A stretch of DNA of 64,000 nucleotides from SG8-41 sp035456985 (GCA_035456985.1 DATICE010000162.1:1-64000), one strand, 5' to 3'; numbered from the stretch's first letter, positions 8,734 to 17,294 are shown. The notes: generated by a model not told the origin, from the letters alone. Translations and numbers: made by a program.

Positions 8734-9537
8734 CTAGACGCGGTAGCGGTATTCCCGGCCCGGCACGCGCTCGATGTCGGGGGGATAGCTCGCGCGCTTG
8801 TCGGCGAAGTACTCGGCGCGCCGATCGCCGTCGGCAGCGCGGCCGTAGGTCACGTACAGCAGGCGGCGCGGCACGAGAGTAGGATTGGGCTCCGAGCGGT
8901 GGGGGACGAACGAGTCGAAGAACACGGCATCGCCGGGCTCCGTCTCGACCGGCACGAACTCGATGTCGCCGAGCTCCGCGGCGGAGAGCGGCTCCCACTC
9001 GCGCCCTATCCTCTCGTGCGTGTGGCGCCCGCGCGCCACCTCCAGGCAGCCGTTGTCGATCCCGGCCCGATCGATGGAGATCGCGGCGGTCAGGTGCAGG
9101 CGCCCGTACTTCGCCCAGCCCGCCTGCACATCCTGGTGGGGCTCGAATCCGCCGCCGCCGGGCAGCTTGAAGTTGATCTTGTCCTTGAACAGGACGGCTG
9201 GTTCGCCGAGCAGCTGGGATGCCGCGCCGCGCAGTTCGCTCGAATTGGTCAGCTCGGCGAAGCCCGCGTGGAAGGGCACGAAGTTCTCGATCCGGTTGAG
9301 CAGGCGGCCGCGCGCGGTTGCGTCGAAGTACATCATGTGCCGCCCGGGGAGCTCTCCCCAGGCCACGACCTCGTCCGTCCAGGCGCGCAGGGCGCGCGTG
9401 CGCCCGGCGTCGAGCAGCGCGCGCACGACCAGATAGCCGTCGCGCGCGTAATCAGCGAGTTGCTCGGAGGAGAGCGGACCGGCGATGGCCGGAGCGGGCC
9501 TGGATTCTCGTCGCGTCGATGCTGCTCTTCGTTCCAT
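8734..9537 (-). CDS. Phytanoyl-CoA dioxygenase (PhyH) family Fe(II)/2-oxoglutarate oxygenase
   Basis: 267 residues from ATG 9537 (a GTG two codons upstream is possible). The metal triad is visible as HQD in GFEPHQDVQAGW plus the distal His in FFDSFVPHRSEPN, with a following Arg (PRRLLYVTYG) for 2-oxoglutarate. The segment IDNGCLEVARGRHTHE is typical of PhyH proteins. The family includes phytanoyl-CoA hydroxylase, the 2-aminoethylphosphonate hydroxylase PhnY and many natural-product hydroxylases. It stands just upstream of the transferase/cytidylyltransferase fusion in the same direction, so it could hydroxylate the group that protein handles. Substrate unknown. Confidence 0.88.
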   Translation of the reverse strand: MERRAASTRRESRPAPAIAGPLSSEQLADYARDGYLVVRALLDAGRTRALRAWTDEVVAWGELPGRHMMYFDATARGRLLNRIENFVPFHAGFAELTNSSELRGAASQLLGEPAVLFKDKINFKLPGGGGFEPHQDVQAGWAKYGRLHLTAAISIDRAGIDNGCLEVARGRHTHERIGREWEPLSAAELGDIEFVPVETEPGDAVFFDSFVPHRSEPNPTLVPRRLLYVTYGRAADGDRRAEYFADKRASYPPDIERVPGREYRYRV

Positions 9538-9627
9538 GGTCACGCCGGGCGTTCGTCAGGATGGCTCAGCGGCACAGCCTACCATGCTCGCGAGCGGTCC
9601 GTCATGCCTGCCCGTGCGCGTTGCCAA

Positions 9628-10599
9628 TTACTGTGACTTGATTGACTTGACGATCTTGCCCCACTTGTCGTACTCGCCGCGCAAGAATGCCGCGAATGCT
9701 TCCGGCGTCATCGAGGTCGGTTCCAGCGCCTGCTTTCGGAACAACGCCTGGAAATCGGTCTGCGTGGACATTGCGGCGAGCTCGCCGTGAAGTCTGTCGA
9801 CGATCGGCCGCGGCGTCGCCGCGGGCGCCACGATCGCGTACCATGAGGGGGCCTCCACGCCCTTCACGCCGAGCTCCACCAGCGTCGGCACCTCCGGGGC
9901 AACCGGCGAACGCCTGGGGCTCGTGACGGCCAGCGCGACAAGCCGTTTCGTGCGCACGTGCGGCATCACGGCCGTTACGCTGGACATGATCACCTGAGTC
10001 TCGCCCGTCAGCACTCCGATCACGGAGGGCCCCGAGCCCTTGTAGTGGACGGGAAGCAAATGGATGCCCGTAGCCGCGTTGAACAGCTCGGGCACCAGAT
10101 GCGTTGGAGTCCAGATGTTGCCCGAGGAGTAATACAGCTCGCCCGGGTGCCCTTTCGCGAGCGCTATCAGATCCTTGACCGAGCGCACCGGCAGCGAGGG
10201 GTGCACCGCCATCACGTGGTAGGAAGAAGCCAGCAGGCTCAACCCGACGAAGTCGCGTTGCGAATCGTACTCCGTCTTCTCGACGTGCGGGTACATCGCG
10301 AGCTGGCCGACGAATCCCAGCAGCAGCGTGTAGCCGTCCGGCGCCGCCTTCGCCACCAGGGTGGTACCGATGCTGCCGCCCGCGCCGGGTCGATTGTCTA
10401 CGACGAATTGCTGACCGAGGCGGTCACCAAGCCTCTGCGCCGCCGCGCGCGCAACGAAGTCGTTTCCGCCCCCGGGCGAGGTGGGAACGATGATCCGCAC
10501 CGGCTTGGCCGGGTACGATTGTGCTTCCAACCGCCCGGCCGCGGCCAGCGAGCCGAGTGCCACGACTGCGACCGCCGTCCAGCAGGTTGACTTTCGCAT
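9628..10599 (-). CDS. Bug-family (tripartite tricarboxylate transporter) periplasmic solute receptor
   Basis: 323 residues; AGGGGG precedes the ATG at 10599. A signal peptide (MRKSTCWTAVAVVALGSLAA) leads to YPAKPVRIIVPTSPGGGND and VVDNRPGAGGSIGTTLVAKA, the standard Bug N-terminal signatures. As with the other receptor at 1338, no TctA/TctB membrane partner is in the window. It lies between the PhyH gene and the HIT gene, both on the same strand, but the 90 bp gap downstream and the separate ribosome site do not prove a common transcript. Ligand unknown. Confidence 0.93.
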   Translation of the reverse strand: MRKSTCWTAVAVVALGSLAAAGRLEAQSYPAKPVRIIVPTSPGGGNDFVARAAAQRLGDRLGQQFVVDNRPGAGGSIGTTLVAKAAPDGYTLLLGFVGQLAMYPHVEKTEYDSQRDFVGLSLLASSYHVMAVHPSLPVRSVKDLIALAKGHPGELYYSSGNIWTPTHLVPELFNAATGIHLLPVHYKGSGPSVIGVLTGETQVIMSSVTAVMPHVRTKRLVALAVTSPRRSPVAPEVPTLVELGVKGVEAPSWYAIVAPAATPRPIVDRLHGELAAMSTQTDFQALFRKQALEPTSMTPEAFAAFLRGEYDKWGKIVKSIKSQ

Positions 10600-10661
10600 C
10601 GAACAATCCCCCTGGCTTTCTTATTTCCTTCCCGCGTCACCCGTGACCCGTCGCCATTCTC

Positions 10662-11000
10662 TCACCCGGGCGGCCAGTCGAGCTTGCGCCCCGCGAGGAT
10701 GTGCAAGTGTAGATGAAACACGCTCTGCCCGGCCCCCGCCCCATTGTTGACTACGAGGCGAAACGTGTCGCCCGCCCCGAGCTGGCGCGCGACTTTGCCC
10801 GCCGCGAGCATCAAGTGCCCCAGCAGCGCCTGGTCCGCAGCCGTGGCGCTGGAGAGCTTCTCGATCTCCCTCTTCGGGATGAGCAATACGTGGGTGGGCG
10901 CCTGCGGGTTAATGTCCCGGATTGCAAGGCATAGCTCGTCCTCGTAGACGATGTCCGCGGGAATCTCGCGCCGGATGATCTTGCCAAAGATAGTGGTCAA
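10662..11000 (-). CDS. HIT (histidine triad) family nucleotide hydrolase
   Basis: 112 residues of the HinT type. The triad HLHLHILAGRKLDWPPG is at the C-terminus, and IFGKIIRREIPADIVYED is the standard HinT start. Such proteins hydrolyse purine nucleoside phosphoramidates. The reading starts at TTG 11000; this start is supported by a perfect AGGAGG five bases upstream and by the alignment of TTIFGKIIRRE with the family N-terminus. In many proteobacteria hinT follows hisE/hisI; that context is absent here. Confidence 0.93.
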   Translation of the reverse strand: MTTIFGKIIRREIPADIVYEDELCLAIRDINPQAPTHVLLIPKREIEKLSSATAADQALLGHLMLAAGKVARQLGAGDTFRLVVNNGAGAGQSVFHLHLHILAGRKLDWPPG

Positions 11001-11004
11001 CTGA

Positions 11005-11015
11005 GCCTCCTGGAT
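11005..11015 (-). promoter_or_regulatory. Strong ribosome binding site supporting a TTG start
   Basis: On the - strand AGGAGG is followed by CTCAG and then TTG (10998-11000). The spacing of five bases fixes TTG as the HIT gene start; no in-frame ATG or GTG lies nearby upstream. Confidence 0.75.
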
Positions 11016-11126
11016 CGGTCCTCGTGTGTGATGCTACATCAATGATTAAAAAGGAAAATACCCCCTGGTAGCACGGTCATGCAACGCGTTGATGACGCGG
11101 CGCAATAATTTTATTGTCCAAACCCC

Positions 11127-11154
11127 TTGACAGCCCGGTTTCTAGCCATATAAT
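11127..11154 (+). promoter_or_regulatory. Near-perfect sigma70 promoter of the phasin gene
   Basis: TTGACA (11127-11132) and TATAAT (11149-11154), both exact consensus, are 16 bp apart. The start of transcription would be near 11161, giving a leader of about 60 bases before the ATG at 11224 with AAAGGAG. The sequence TTGTGCAGCGCAACA begins at 11160, just at the predicted start site; its TGC-N3-GCA core is a small dyad placed where a repressor such as PhaR would act. Confidence 0.82.
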
Positions 11155-11223
11155 GGCAATTGTGCAGCGCAACATATTTGTAGCCGGTCGCTGTTTAACG
11201 TGATGTTTTGAAAGGAGTAAAAC

Positions 11224-11775
11224 ATGTATCAGACCCCCGAACAACTGGTGGCTCTCAACAAGGCCAATCTGGAAGCGGCAATGAAGTTTGCTGGCGTAGC
11301 GTTTCAGGGCGCCGAGCGCATCTTGGACCTGCAACTCAAGGCGGCCCGCAGCGCGTTCGCCGATACTGTGGAGAACGCGAAGACGATCGCGGCGGTGAAG
11401 GACCTGCAGCAGCTCGCCGCTCTGAGGGAAAGCATGGCGCAGCCGACCATCGAAAAGGCGACCGCCTACGCGAAGAGCGTATACGACGCCGCCACGGCCA
11501 CCCAGGCCGAGATCGGCAAGCTTGCCGAAGAGCAAGTCGCGGAATTCAACAAGCAGGTCGTCGCGGCGCTCGACAGGATGGTGAAGACCGCTCCGGCGGG
11601 TTCCGAAGTCGGGATCGCGACGCTGAAGTCGGCGATCGCTGCTGTCAATGCCTCCTACGAGAATCTGTCCAAGGTCGCCAAGCAGTTCACCGAGGTGACG
11701 CAGTCGAACTTCGAAGCGGTCGCGAAGCAAGCGGCCGAGGGCGTGAAGAAAAGCACCAAGAAGGCGGCTGCCTAA
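11224..11775 (+). CDS. phaP: Phasin, PHA granule-associated protein
   Basis: 183 residues, almost wholly helical. The start MYQTPEQLVALNKANLEAAM and the segment GAERILDLQLKAARSAFAD are the Phasin_2 family pattern found in Burkholderiales PhaP. Residues 20-170 form amphipathic helices rich in Ala, Lys and Glu, and the tail is KKSTKKAAA. Phasins coat polyhydroxyalkanoate granules and limit their size. The gene stands alone between its own strong promoter and its own terminator, which fits the known very high expression of phasins under PHA-storing conditions. No PHA synthase or depolymerase gene is in the window. Confidence 0.93.
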   Translation: MYQTPEQLVALNKANLEAAMKFAGVAFQGAERILDLQLKAARSAFADTVENAKTIAAVKDLQQLAALRESMAQPTIEKATAYAKSVYDAATATQAEIGKLAEEQVAEFNKQVVAALDRMVKTAPAGSEVGIATLKSAIAAVNASYENLSKVAKQFTEVTQSNFEAVAKQAAEGVKKSTKKAAA

Positions 11776-11802
11776 TCTCGAGCCGGCAACACGTGCAAGA
11801 AG

Positions 11803-11827
11803 AGCCCCGGGCACCCGGGGCTTTTTG
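11803..11827 (+). terminator. Rho-independent terminator of the phasin gene
   Basis: AGCCCCGG, loop GCAC, CCGGGGCT form an 8-bp GC-rich stem that runs into TTTTTGTTT, 27 bp after the phasin stop. It also faces the 3' end of the convergent MoaB-like gene at 11852. Confidence 0.9.
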
Positions 11828-11851
11828 TTTGTACGGCGGCGCTCGGGCAGG

Positions 11852-12604
11852 CTAGGACGGGAAATCCGCCCAGGGAAACCCCAGCGCACTGACGCCGTGC
11901 TTGAGCGCGGCGATGGCGCCCTGCACTTCCTGCGACGCGCCGCGTACCCCCAGCTCGATATGGCGGTCGGGCTCGAGCCGGGGCAGGCTGAAGACCTTGA
12001 TCAGGGGAAAGCGGGACTGGCAGGCGTTCATGAGCTCGATCAGCTGGCTCTCTCCCGCCTCGCGCACGATGATCGATGATTCGGCGATGCTGCCTGGAGC
12101 GAACTGGTCCCGGTAGTGCGTCTCGAGCACCCACTCCAGCATCGGCCACGCCATCTGCGGAAATCCCGGCAGGAAATGATGCCGCTTGAAGCTGAAGCCG
12201 GGGATGCGGTTGTAGGGATTGGGAATGATCACGGAGCCTTCCGGGAACTCGCCCATCATGAGCCGCTGCGGTGTGAGCGCCTTGGGGTCGTTTCCGAAAC
12301 GCCCCCGGATCTCGGCCTCTGCGTCGGGATGGAGCCTGAGCGTGACGCCCGCAGCCCGCGCCGCCGCCGCCCGTGTGTGATCGTCGGGCGTCGCGCCGAT
12401 GCCGCCGAAGCTGAACACGGCGTCTCCGGAGCCGAACGTGCGCCGGAACGTCGCCGTGATGAGTTCCGGATCGTCCCCGAGGTAGTGGCACCACGCGAGC
12501 TGCAGCCCGCGCGCTCCGAGCGCCGCGATGGTCTTCGCGAGGTGCCCGTCCTGGCGCTTGCCGGAGAGGATCTCGTCGCCGATGATGATCGCGCCGAATT
12601 TCAC
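11852..12604 (-). CDS. Molybdopterin-binding (MoaB/CinA N-terminal) domain protein
   Basis: 250 residues from GTG 12604. The start KFGAIIIGDEILSGKRQDGH and the GGIGATPDDHTRAAAARA segment are the two signatures of the MoCF_biosynth fold shared by MoaB, MoeA and the N-terminal part of CinA. The C-terminal deamidase part of CinA is absent. Free-standing proteins of this type are common in proteobacteria and are often named competence/damage-inducible CinA family; some may act as nucleotide pyrophosphatases. It follows the CBS gene by 12 bp on the same strand, so the two probably share a transcript. Confidence 0.88.
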   Translation of the reverse strand: MKFGAIIIGDEILSGKRQDGHLAKTIAALGARGLQLAWCHYLGDDPELITATFRRTFGSGDAVFSFGGIGATPDDHTRAAAARAAGVTLRLHPDAEAEIRGRFGNDPKALTPQRLMMGEFPEGSVIIPNPYNRIPGFSFKRHHFLPGFPQMAWPMLEWVLETHYRDQFAPGSIAESSIIVREAGESQLIELMNACQSRFPLIKVFSLPRLEPDRHIELGVRGASQEVQGAIAALKHGVSALGFPWADFPS

Positions 12605-12616
12605 AGAGCAGCGAGA

Positions 12617-13045
12617 TCAGCGGTGGATGTAGGACTCGAGCTGCTCGATAGTCCGCTGCTGCTCGGCGATCACTTCCTTCACCAGATCGCCGATCGAGAT
12701 CACGCCGATCAGCCGCTCGCCCTCGGTCACCGGCAGGTGGCGGATGCGCTTCTCCGTCATCAATGCCATGCATTCCTCCACCGTCTGCCCGGGATGCACC
12801 ATGATGACCTTGTGGGTCATGATGTCGCGCACCTGCAGCTCGTGGGAAGACTTGCCGAGCAGGATCACCTTTCGCGCATAGTCGCGCTCCGAGATGACGC
12901 CGGTAATCCGGCCGCCCTCCGTCACGATCAGCGCTCCCACGCTCTTATCGGCCATCAGCTTGAGCGCGTCGAACACCCGCGCGTCCGGGCCGATCGTGTG
13001 GACTTCCCTCCCCTTCACCTCCAGCAACTGCTTCAAGCTCTTCAT
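12617..13045 (-). CDS. Two-CBS-domain protein
   Basis: 142 residues; GGAGGAGG lies seven to fourteen bases before ATG 13045. Two CBS repeats cover almost the whole protein: DARVFDALKLMADKSVGALI with GVISERDYARKV, then VRDIMTHKVIMVHPGQTVEE with GVISIGDLVKEVI. Paired CBS domains bind adenine nucleotides and regulate partner proteins. Since this one has no catalytic domain, it is a stand-alone sensor or regulator whose partner is not evident. It is the first gene of a two-gene unit with the MoaB-like gene. Confidence 0.92.
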   Translation of the reverse strand: MKSLKQLLEVKGREVHTIGPDARVFDALKLMADKSVGALIVTEGGRITGVISERDYARKVILLGKSSHELQVRDIMTHKVIMVHPGQTVEECMALMTEKRIRHLPVTEGERLIGVISIGDLVKEVIAEQQRTIEQLESYIHR

Positions 13046-13169
13046 GGCAACCTCCTCCGGCCGGCTAATTCACGGATCCTCGCCCGAGTGTAGCCAATAT
13101 CGCACCCGCCATAAAGAACGCGGTTGCACCCGGCCCCCCCTTGCCGGGGCGGGCGTGCCGCGCCTGCCT

Positions 13170-16094
13170 TCACCTCTGGGATTCGGCGTCGCCTTCGGGG
13201 CGTCGCGGCCGCAGCGCCTGCACCGCTGCGCGCACGCCCGCGGCGGCCGGCTGCCGCACGATCCCCGGCACGATCTCGGGCGCGACCGGCGCGCTGAAGT
13301 AGTTGCCCTGCATTTCCTCGCACCCGTGCTCGCGCAGGAACTCCCACTGCTCACGCGTTTCCACGCCCTCCGCGATGACCGTGAGGCCGAGGCTGTGCGC
13401 CATCGCGACCACCCCGCGGGTGAGCGCCGTCGCATCGGCGTTGCGCGGCAGCTCGCCGATCAGCGACCGGTCGATCTTGACGCTGTCGATGGGCAACCGC
13501 CTGAGGAAGTTGAGGGACGAATAGCCGGTGCCGAAACCGTCGACCACCACCCGCACGCCGGCCTCCTTCAGCTGTGCGAGCAGCCGCATGGCCCGCTCGG
13601 GATTGCGGATGACCATCTCCTCAGTGATCTCGAGCTCGAGGCGCCCCGCTTCCAGCGCCGCGCGGTGCAGCGCCTCGCGCACTACCTGGATGAGGCTCTC
13701 CTGCAGGAACTGCTTCTGCGACAGGTTGACCGCGACGTGCAACAACGGCAGCCCCAGATCGCGCCAGGCGCGCGCCTGGCGGCAGGCCGAGTGCAGCGCC
13801 CATTCCCCGATCGCGGCGATCAGGCCCGCGTCCTCCGCCACCGGGATGAACTCGCTGGGACCGATCATCCCCTGCGTCGGATGCTGCCACCGCATCAGCG
13901 CCTCTACTCCGCTCACCTGTCCGTCGCGCACGCCCACCCTCGGCTGGTAGAGAAGCAGCAGCTCGCCCAGCTCGATCGCCTGCCGCAGTCCGGATTCCAG
14001 GGACAGCCGCTCGACCAGGTGCACGTTCATCTGCGGAGAATAGAAGCGGTAGCTGTTCTTGCCCTGCTGCTTTACCAGGTACATCGCCATGTCGGCGTTC
14101 TTGATCAGCGTGTCCGCGTCCTTGCCGTCATCGGGAAAGATGCTGATGCCAAGGCTCGCCGTCACCCTGCAGTCGCGACCCTGAAGCGTGAACGGCCGCA
14201 CCACCGTCTCGAGCAGCTTCTTCGCCACTTCGGCAACCTGGCCCGCCTCCGTGAACTCCTCGATCAGCACGACGAACTCGTCGCCGCCCATGCGGCCGAT
14301 CACGTCGCCTTCACGCAGCGTGGCCCGCAGCCGGTTCGCCAGCTCGGCAAGCAGAATGTCGCCGACGGTATGCCCGTGCGTGTCGTTGATGTCCTTGAAT
14401 CCGTCGAGATCGATGAAGAGCAGCGCGAGGTTGCGCTCGAAGCGCGCCGCCTGCGCGAGCGCCTGGTGCAGGCGGTCGTTGAACATGGTCCGGTTGGACA
14501 ACCCGGTCAGGGGGTCGTGGCTGGCGAAGAAGCGCAGGTTCTGCTCGGCCACCTTGCGCGCCATGAACTGCCCGATCTGGCTGCCGATCGTGTGCACCGC
14601 TCCCACCAGACCGGGATCGGGCTGACACACCTCACGCCCGAACAGCTCGATGACCCCGTAGAACTCCTCGCCGACCAGGATCGGAAATGCGAACACCGAA
14701 TGCAGCCCGGCCTTGAGCGCCGCCGGCCCCCGCCGCATACTGAAGTCCTGGGCCAGATCGGCGATCCAGACCGGCGCGTTCGTAGTCCACACCTGGTGTA
14801 TCGGGCCCGTGCTCGCTCCCGGCGCCTGCGTGCGCAGGCGGCTGAATGCCATGAACTCGCGCACCTCGGGCGCATCCACGCACCACGCTTCCATGCAGCG
14901 CAAAAGATTCGCCGTCCGGTCGAGTTCCCAGCGCGCCCCGTAATCCCATCCGCTCGCCTCGCCGATCGTGCGCAGAAGCCGCGGCAGCGCGTCCTCCACC
15001 GTGCGCGCCTCCTCGAGTATCCGGGTGACGGCATGCTCCATCTGGAGCCGCCGCTCGGCGCGCTTGCGCTCGGTGATGTCGGTGGTAAGGGTGATGAAGC
15101 CGGACGGCTGCCCGGCGAAATCCCGCACGACCGTCGTCGAGACGTTGACGTTGAAGCGGGTGCCGTCCTTGCGCATGCGCACCGTCTCGAGATCGGTGAA
15201 CGATTCGCCCCGCAGCAGTTGCTTGCGCATTGCCACCGCTTCGTCCTTCAGGTCGGGGGGAATGAAAGGCAGCGGCCCTCCCAGCACCTCCTCTACCTTC
15301 CAGCCGAACATGCGCTCGGCAGCAGCGTTCCAGGCGACGATGCGCAGGTCGCGGTCGCGCGCAATGATCGCAACCGGCGAGGCCTCGATCAGGGCCTCGT
15401 ATTTCTGCGAGGTCTGCCGCAGCACTTCCTCGGTGCCCTGCTGGGCGCTGATGCGCTCGGAGAGCTCGCGGTTGGTCCGCGACAGCTGCTCCACCAGCCC
15501 GGAATTCTCGAAACGGACACGCAGCGTCTCGCGCAGGATCTGCGTCAGGATCGGGCTCGCTCCGAGCACCACGCCCATCAGCACGATGGTCAGGACGCCC
15601 ATGAAGACGTGCAGCGTCGTGCCTTGCGCGAAAACCGTGGCGATGAGCGGGGTGAAGGCCGGCAGCACGTAGGCGAGAAACGCCTGCTGCACCGGACCCA
15701 GGACCACCATGGCCGCCACCATCATGCCGCCGATGAGGAAGACCACGAGGAACTGGTGCGGTAACGAGGAATCCGGATAGAGAACCGAACCGGCGAGGCC
15801 CCACAACAAGCCGGCCGCGCCGGCCCCCAGCACGAAACGCCGCGCCCATCGACGCGCCTCGGCGTCCGGCGGATTCGTGGCCAGATGCGCGCGGTACAAC
15901 AGGTAGCGCGCTCCGGTCACCAGGAACATGGCGGTGAGCCACGCCCCCAGCAGGGTGCTCGAAACGATACCCCACAGGGCGAATACGAGGATGCTGGAAT
16001 TCAACAGCGTGCCGAGATACCCCGGCCGCGAGAGCCGGTAGAGCTGGCGCACCTGCTCGGCGTAAATCCGATTGTCAGTCACGTGATCGACCAT
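13170..16094 (-). CDS. Membrane PAS-GAF-GGDEF-EAL protein with an altered EAL metal site
   Basis: 974 residues from ATG 16094 (GTG 16106 is possible). Four to six membrane segments fill residues 30-190. A coiled linker leads to a PAS domain (about 227-345), a GAF domain (about 355-515), GGDEF (about 520-680) and EAL (about 695-945). The diguanylate cyclase half looks intact: GGDEF at 603-607 and an RxxD inhibitory site (REGD) five residues before it. In the EAL half, EAL (731-733), the Asn of VAVNLS, the Glu of LEITEE, the Lys of VKIDRS, the Glu of VIAEGVET and the Gln of EEMQGN are kept, but DDFGTG is DGFGTG: Gly853 replaces the second metal-binding Asp. Phosphodiesterase activity is therefore doubtful and the EAL half may serve as a c-di-GMP receptor. 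Confidence 0.93.
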   Translation of the reverse strand: MVDHVTDNRIYAEQVRQLYRLSRPGYLGTLLNSSILVFALWGIVSSTLLGAWLTAMFLVTGARYLLYRAHLATNPPDAEARRWARRFVLGAGAAGLLWGLAGSVLYPDSSLPHQFLVVFLIGGMMVAAMVVLGPVQQAFLAYVLPAFTPLIATVFAQGTTLHVFMGVLTIVLMGVVLGASPILTQILRETLRVRFENSGLVEQLSRTNRELSERISAQQGTEEVLRQTSQKYEALIEASPVAIIARDRDLRIVAWNAAAERMFGWKVEEVLGGPLPFIPPDLKDEAVAMRKQLLRGESFTDLETVRMRKDGTRFNVNVSTTVVRDFAGQPSGFITLTTDITERKRAERRLQMEHAVTRILEEARTVEDALPRLLRTIGEASGWDYGARWELDRTANLLRCMEAWCVDAPEVREFMAFSRLRTQAPGASTGPIHQVWTTNAPVWIADLAQDFSMRRGPAALKAGLHSVFAFPILVGEEFYGVIELFGREVCQPDPGLVGAVHTIGSQIGQFMARKVAEQNLRFFASHDPLTGLSNRTMFNDRLHQALAQAARFERNLALLFIDLDGFKDINDTHGHTVGDILLAELANRLRATLREGDVIGRMGGDEFVVLIEEFTEAGQVAEVAKKLLETVVRPFTLQGRDCRVTASLGISIFPDDGKDADTLIKNADMAMYLVKQQGKNSYRFYSPQMNVHLVERLSLESGLRQAIELGELLLLYQPRVGVRDGQVSGVEALMRWQHPTQGMIGPSEFIPVAEDAGLIAAIGEWALHSACRQARAWRDLGLPLLHVAVNLSQKQFLQESLIQVVREALHRAALEAGRLELEITEEMVIRNPERAMRLLAQLKEAGVRVVVDGFGTGYSSLNFLRRLPIDSVKIDRSLIGELPRNADATALTRGVVAMAHSLGLTVIAEGVETREQWEFLREHGCEEMQGNYFSAPVAPEIVPGIVRQPAAAGVRAAVQALRPRRPEGDAESQR

Positions 16095-16219
16095 GGCTCG
16101 TTCCACAGGCTATCCCGTTTGCGCCCGCTGCCGCAGGGACATTGTCGCAGGAGCGGATTGTTTTACGGTTTTCCTCGCGTCTTTGCGCACCCTCGACAGG
16201 CCCGGGACCAGCATGGCGG

Positions 16220-17197
16220 CTATGCCTTTTTCGCCTCAGGATTCAGCAGGTTGGGCGGCCGGCCGCCGGTCAACGCCGCGACCAGGTTGCGCGCCGCGGT
16301 CATCGCCATGGCACGGCGCGTCGCCTCGGTGGAACTGCCGATGTGGGGCATCAGGACCACATTGTCCAGTCGCAGGAAATCCGGGTTGAGCCGGGGCTCA
16401 TTCTCAAAAACGTCGAGGCCCGCCGCGCGGATGACCCCGTCGCGCAACGCAGCGATCAGCGCCGCATCGTTTACCACGCCGCCGCGGGTCGAGTTGATCA
16501 GGATCGCGGTCGGCTTCATGAGCTTGAGCTCCCGCGCCCCGATCATGTGATGTGTCTCGGGCGAATAGGGCACCTGCAGCACCACGAAATCCGATTGCTT
16601 CAGCAGCTCATCCCTGGTCACATAGGCGGCCTTGCATCTTTGTTCGATATCGGAGCCGACCCGGCTCCGATTGTGGTAGAGGACCTTCATCTCGAAACCC
16701 GCGGCGCGGCGCGCGATCGCCTGCCCGATGCGGCCCATGCCGAAAATGCCGAGCGTCGAGTGATGAACATCCACGCCGAGCCACTGCTTCAGTCGCCAGC
16801 CCGTCCATTCGCCCGCCCGCACCCGGCGCTCGAGCTCGGTCAGGCGCCGCGCCGTCCCGAGTATCAGCGCCCAGGCAAGATCGGCCGTGGAGTCATCCAG
16901 CACGCCCGGGGTGTTGGTCGCCATCACGCCGCGCGCGGTGCAGGCGGCAAGATCGATGTTGTTGTAGCCAACCGCGATGTTTGCCACCGCCTTCAGCTTC
17001 GGGCAGCGCGCGAGGAGCCTGTCGTCGATGCGGTCGGTGAGCGCGCACATGACGCCGTCCTTGGCTTCGAGCCTGCGCGTGAGCGTCTCGGGATCGAACG
17101 GCGCGTCCTCCTGGTTGTTTTCAACCTCGCAGTGCTTCCCGACGTAATCGAGCGTTTCGTCGAAGACTTCCCGCGTGACAAGGACTTTAGGTTTCAT
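16220..17197 (-). CDS. D-2-hydroxyacid dehydrogenase, glyoxylate/hydroxypyruvate reductase-like
   Basis: 325 residues from ATG 17197 (GTG 17200 directly precedes it). The cofactor motif GIFGMGRIGQAIARRAAGF, the catalytic Arg in NSTRGGVVNDAAL, Glu in GLDVFENEP and His in LMPHIGSST are all there. The segment NIAVGYNNIDLAACTARGV is typical of GyaR/GhrB-type enzymes that reduce glyoxylate or hydroxypyruvate. Leu-Tyr-His-Asn-Arg-Ser after the third strand, with Asn-Arg-Ser, suggests preference for NADP over NAD. It stands alone between the GGDEF/EAL gene and the TRAP-linked hypothetical gene. Confidence 0.92.
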   Translation of the reverse strand: MKPKVLVTREVFDETLDYVGKHCEVENNQEDAPFDPETLTRRLEAKDGVMCALTDRIDDRLLARCPKLKAVANIAVGYNNIDLAACTARGVMATNTPGVLDDSTADLAWALILGTARRLTELERRVRAGEWTGWRLKQWLGVDVHHSTLGIFGMGRIGQAIARRAAGFEMKVLYHNRSRVGSDIEQRCKAAYVTRDELLKQSDFVVLQVPYSPETHHMIGARELKLMKPTAILINSTRGGVVNDAALIAALRDGVIRAAGLDVFENEPRLNPDFLRLDNVVLMPHIGSSTEATRRAMAMTAARNLVAALTGGRPPNLLNPEAKKA

Positions 17198-17294
17198 CAC
17201 GATTCAGTTTCCAAAGGTATTAGCCATAGACCACCGGGCTCGAGCCCGCGCTCTCAGTGTGTCTCCCCTCGTTGACGCCGACATCACAGGACAG

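Noticed and set aside
11027..11044. CRP- or FNR-like sequence TGTGATGCTACATCAA upstream of the HIT gene
   Set aside because: Half-sites are separated by the wrong distance for either consensus and only one half matches well.
13100..13150. GC-rich inverted repeat in the gap between the GGDEF/EAL and CBS genes
   Set aside because: Imperfect pairing and no T run on the - strand, so not supported as a terminator.
12894..15764. Open frame of about 956 codons on the + strand
   Set aside because: It is antisense to the GGDEF/EAL gene, which has recognisable domains throughout. The product is Arg/His/Leu-rich with no motif, as expected for the opposite strand of GC-rich coding DNA.
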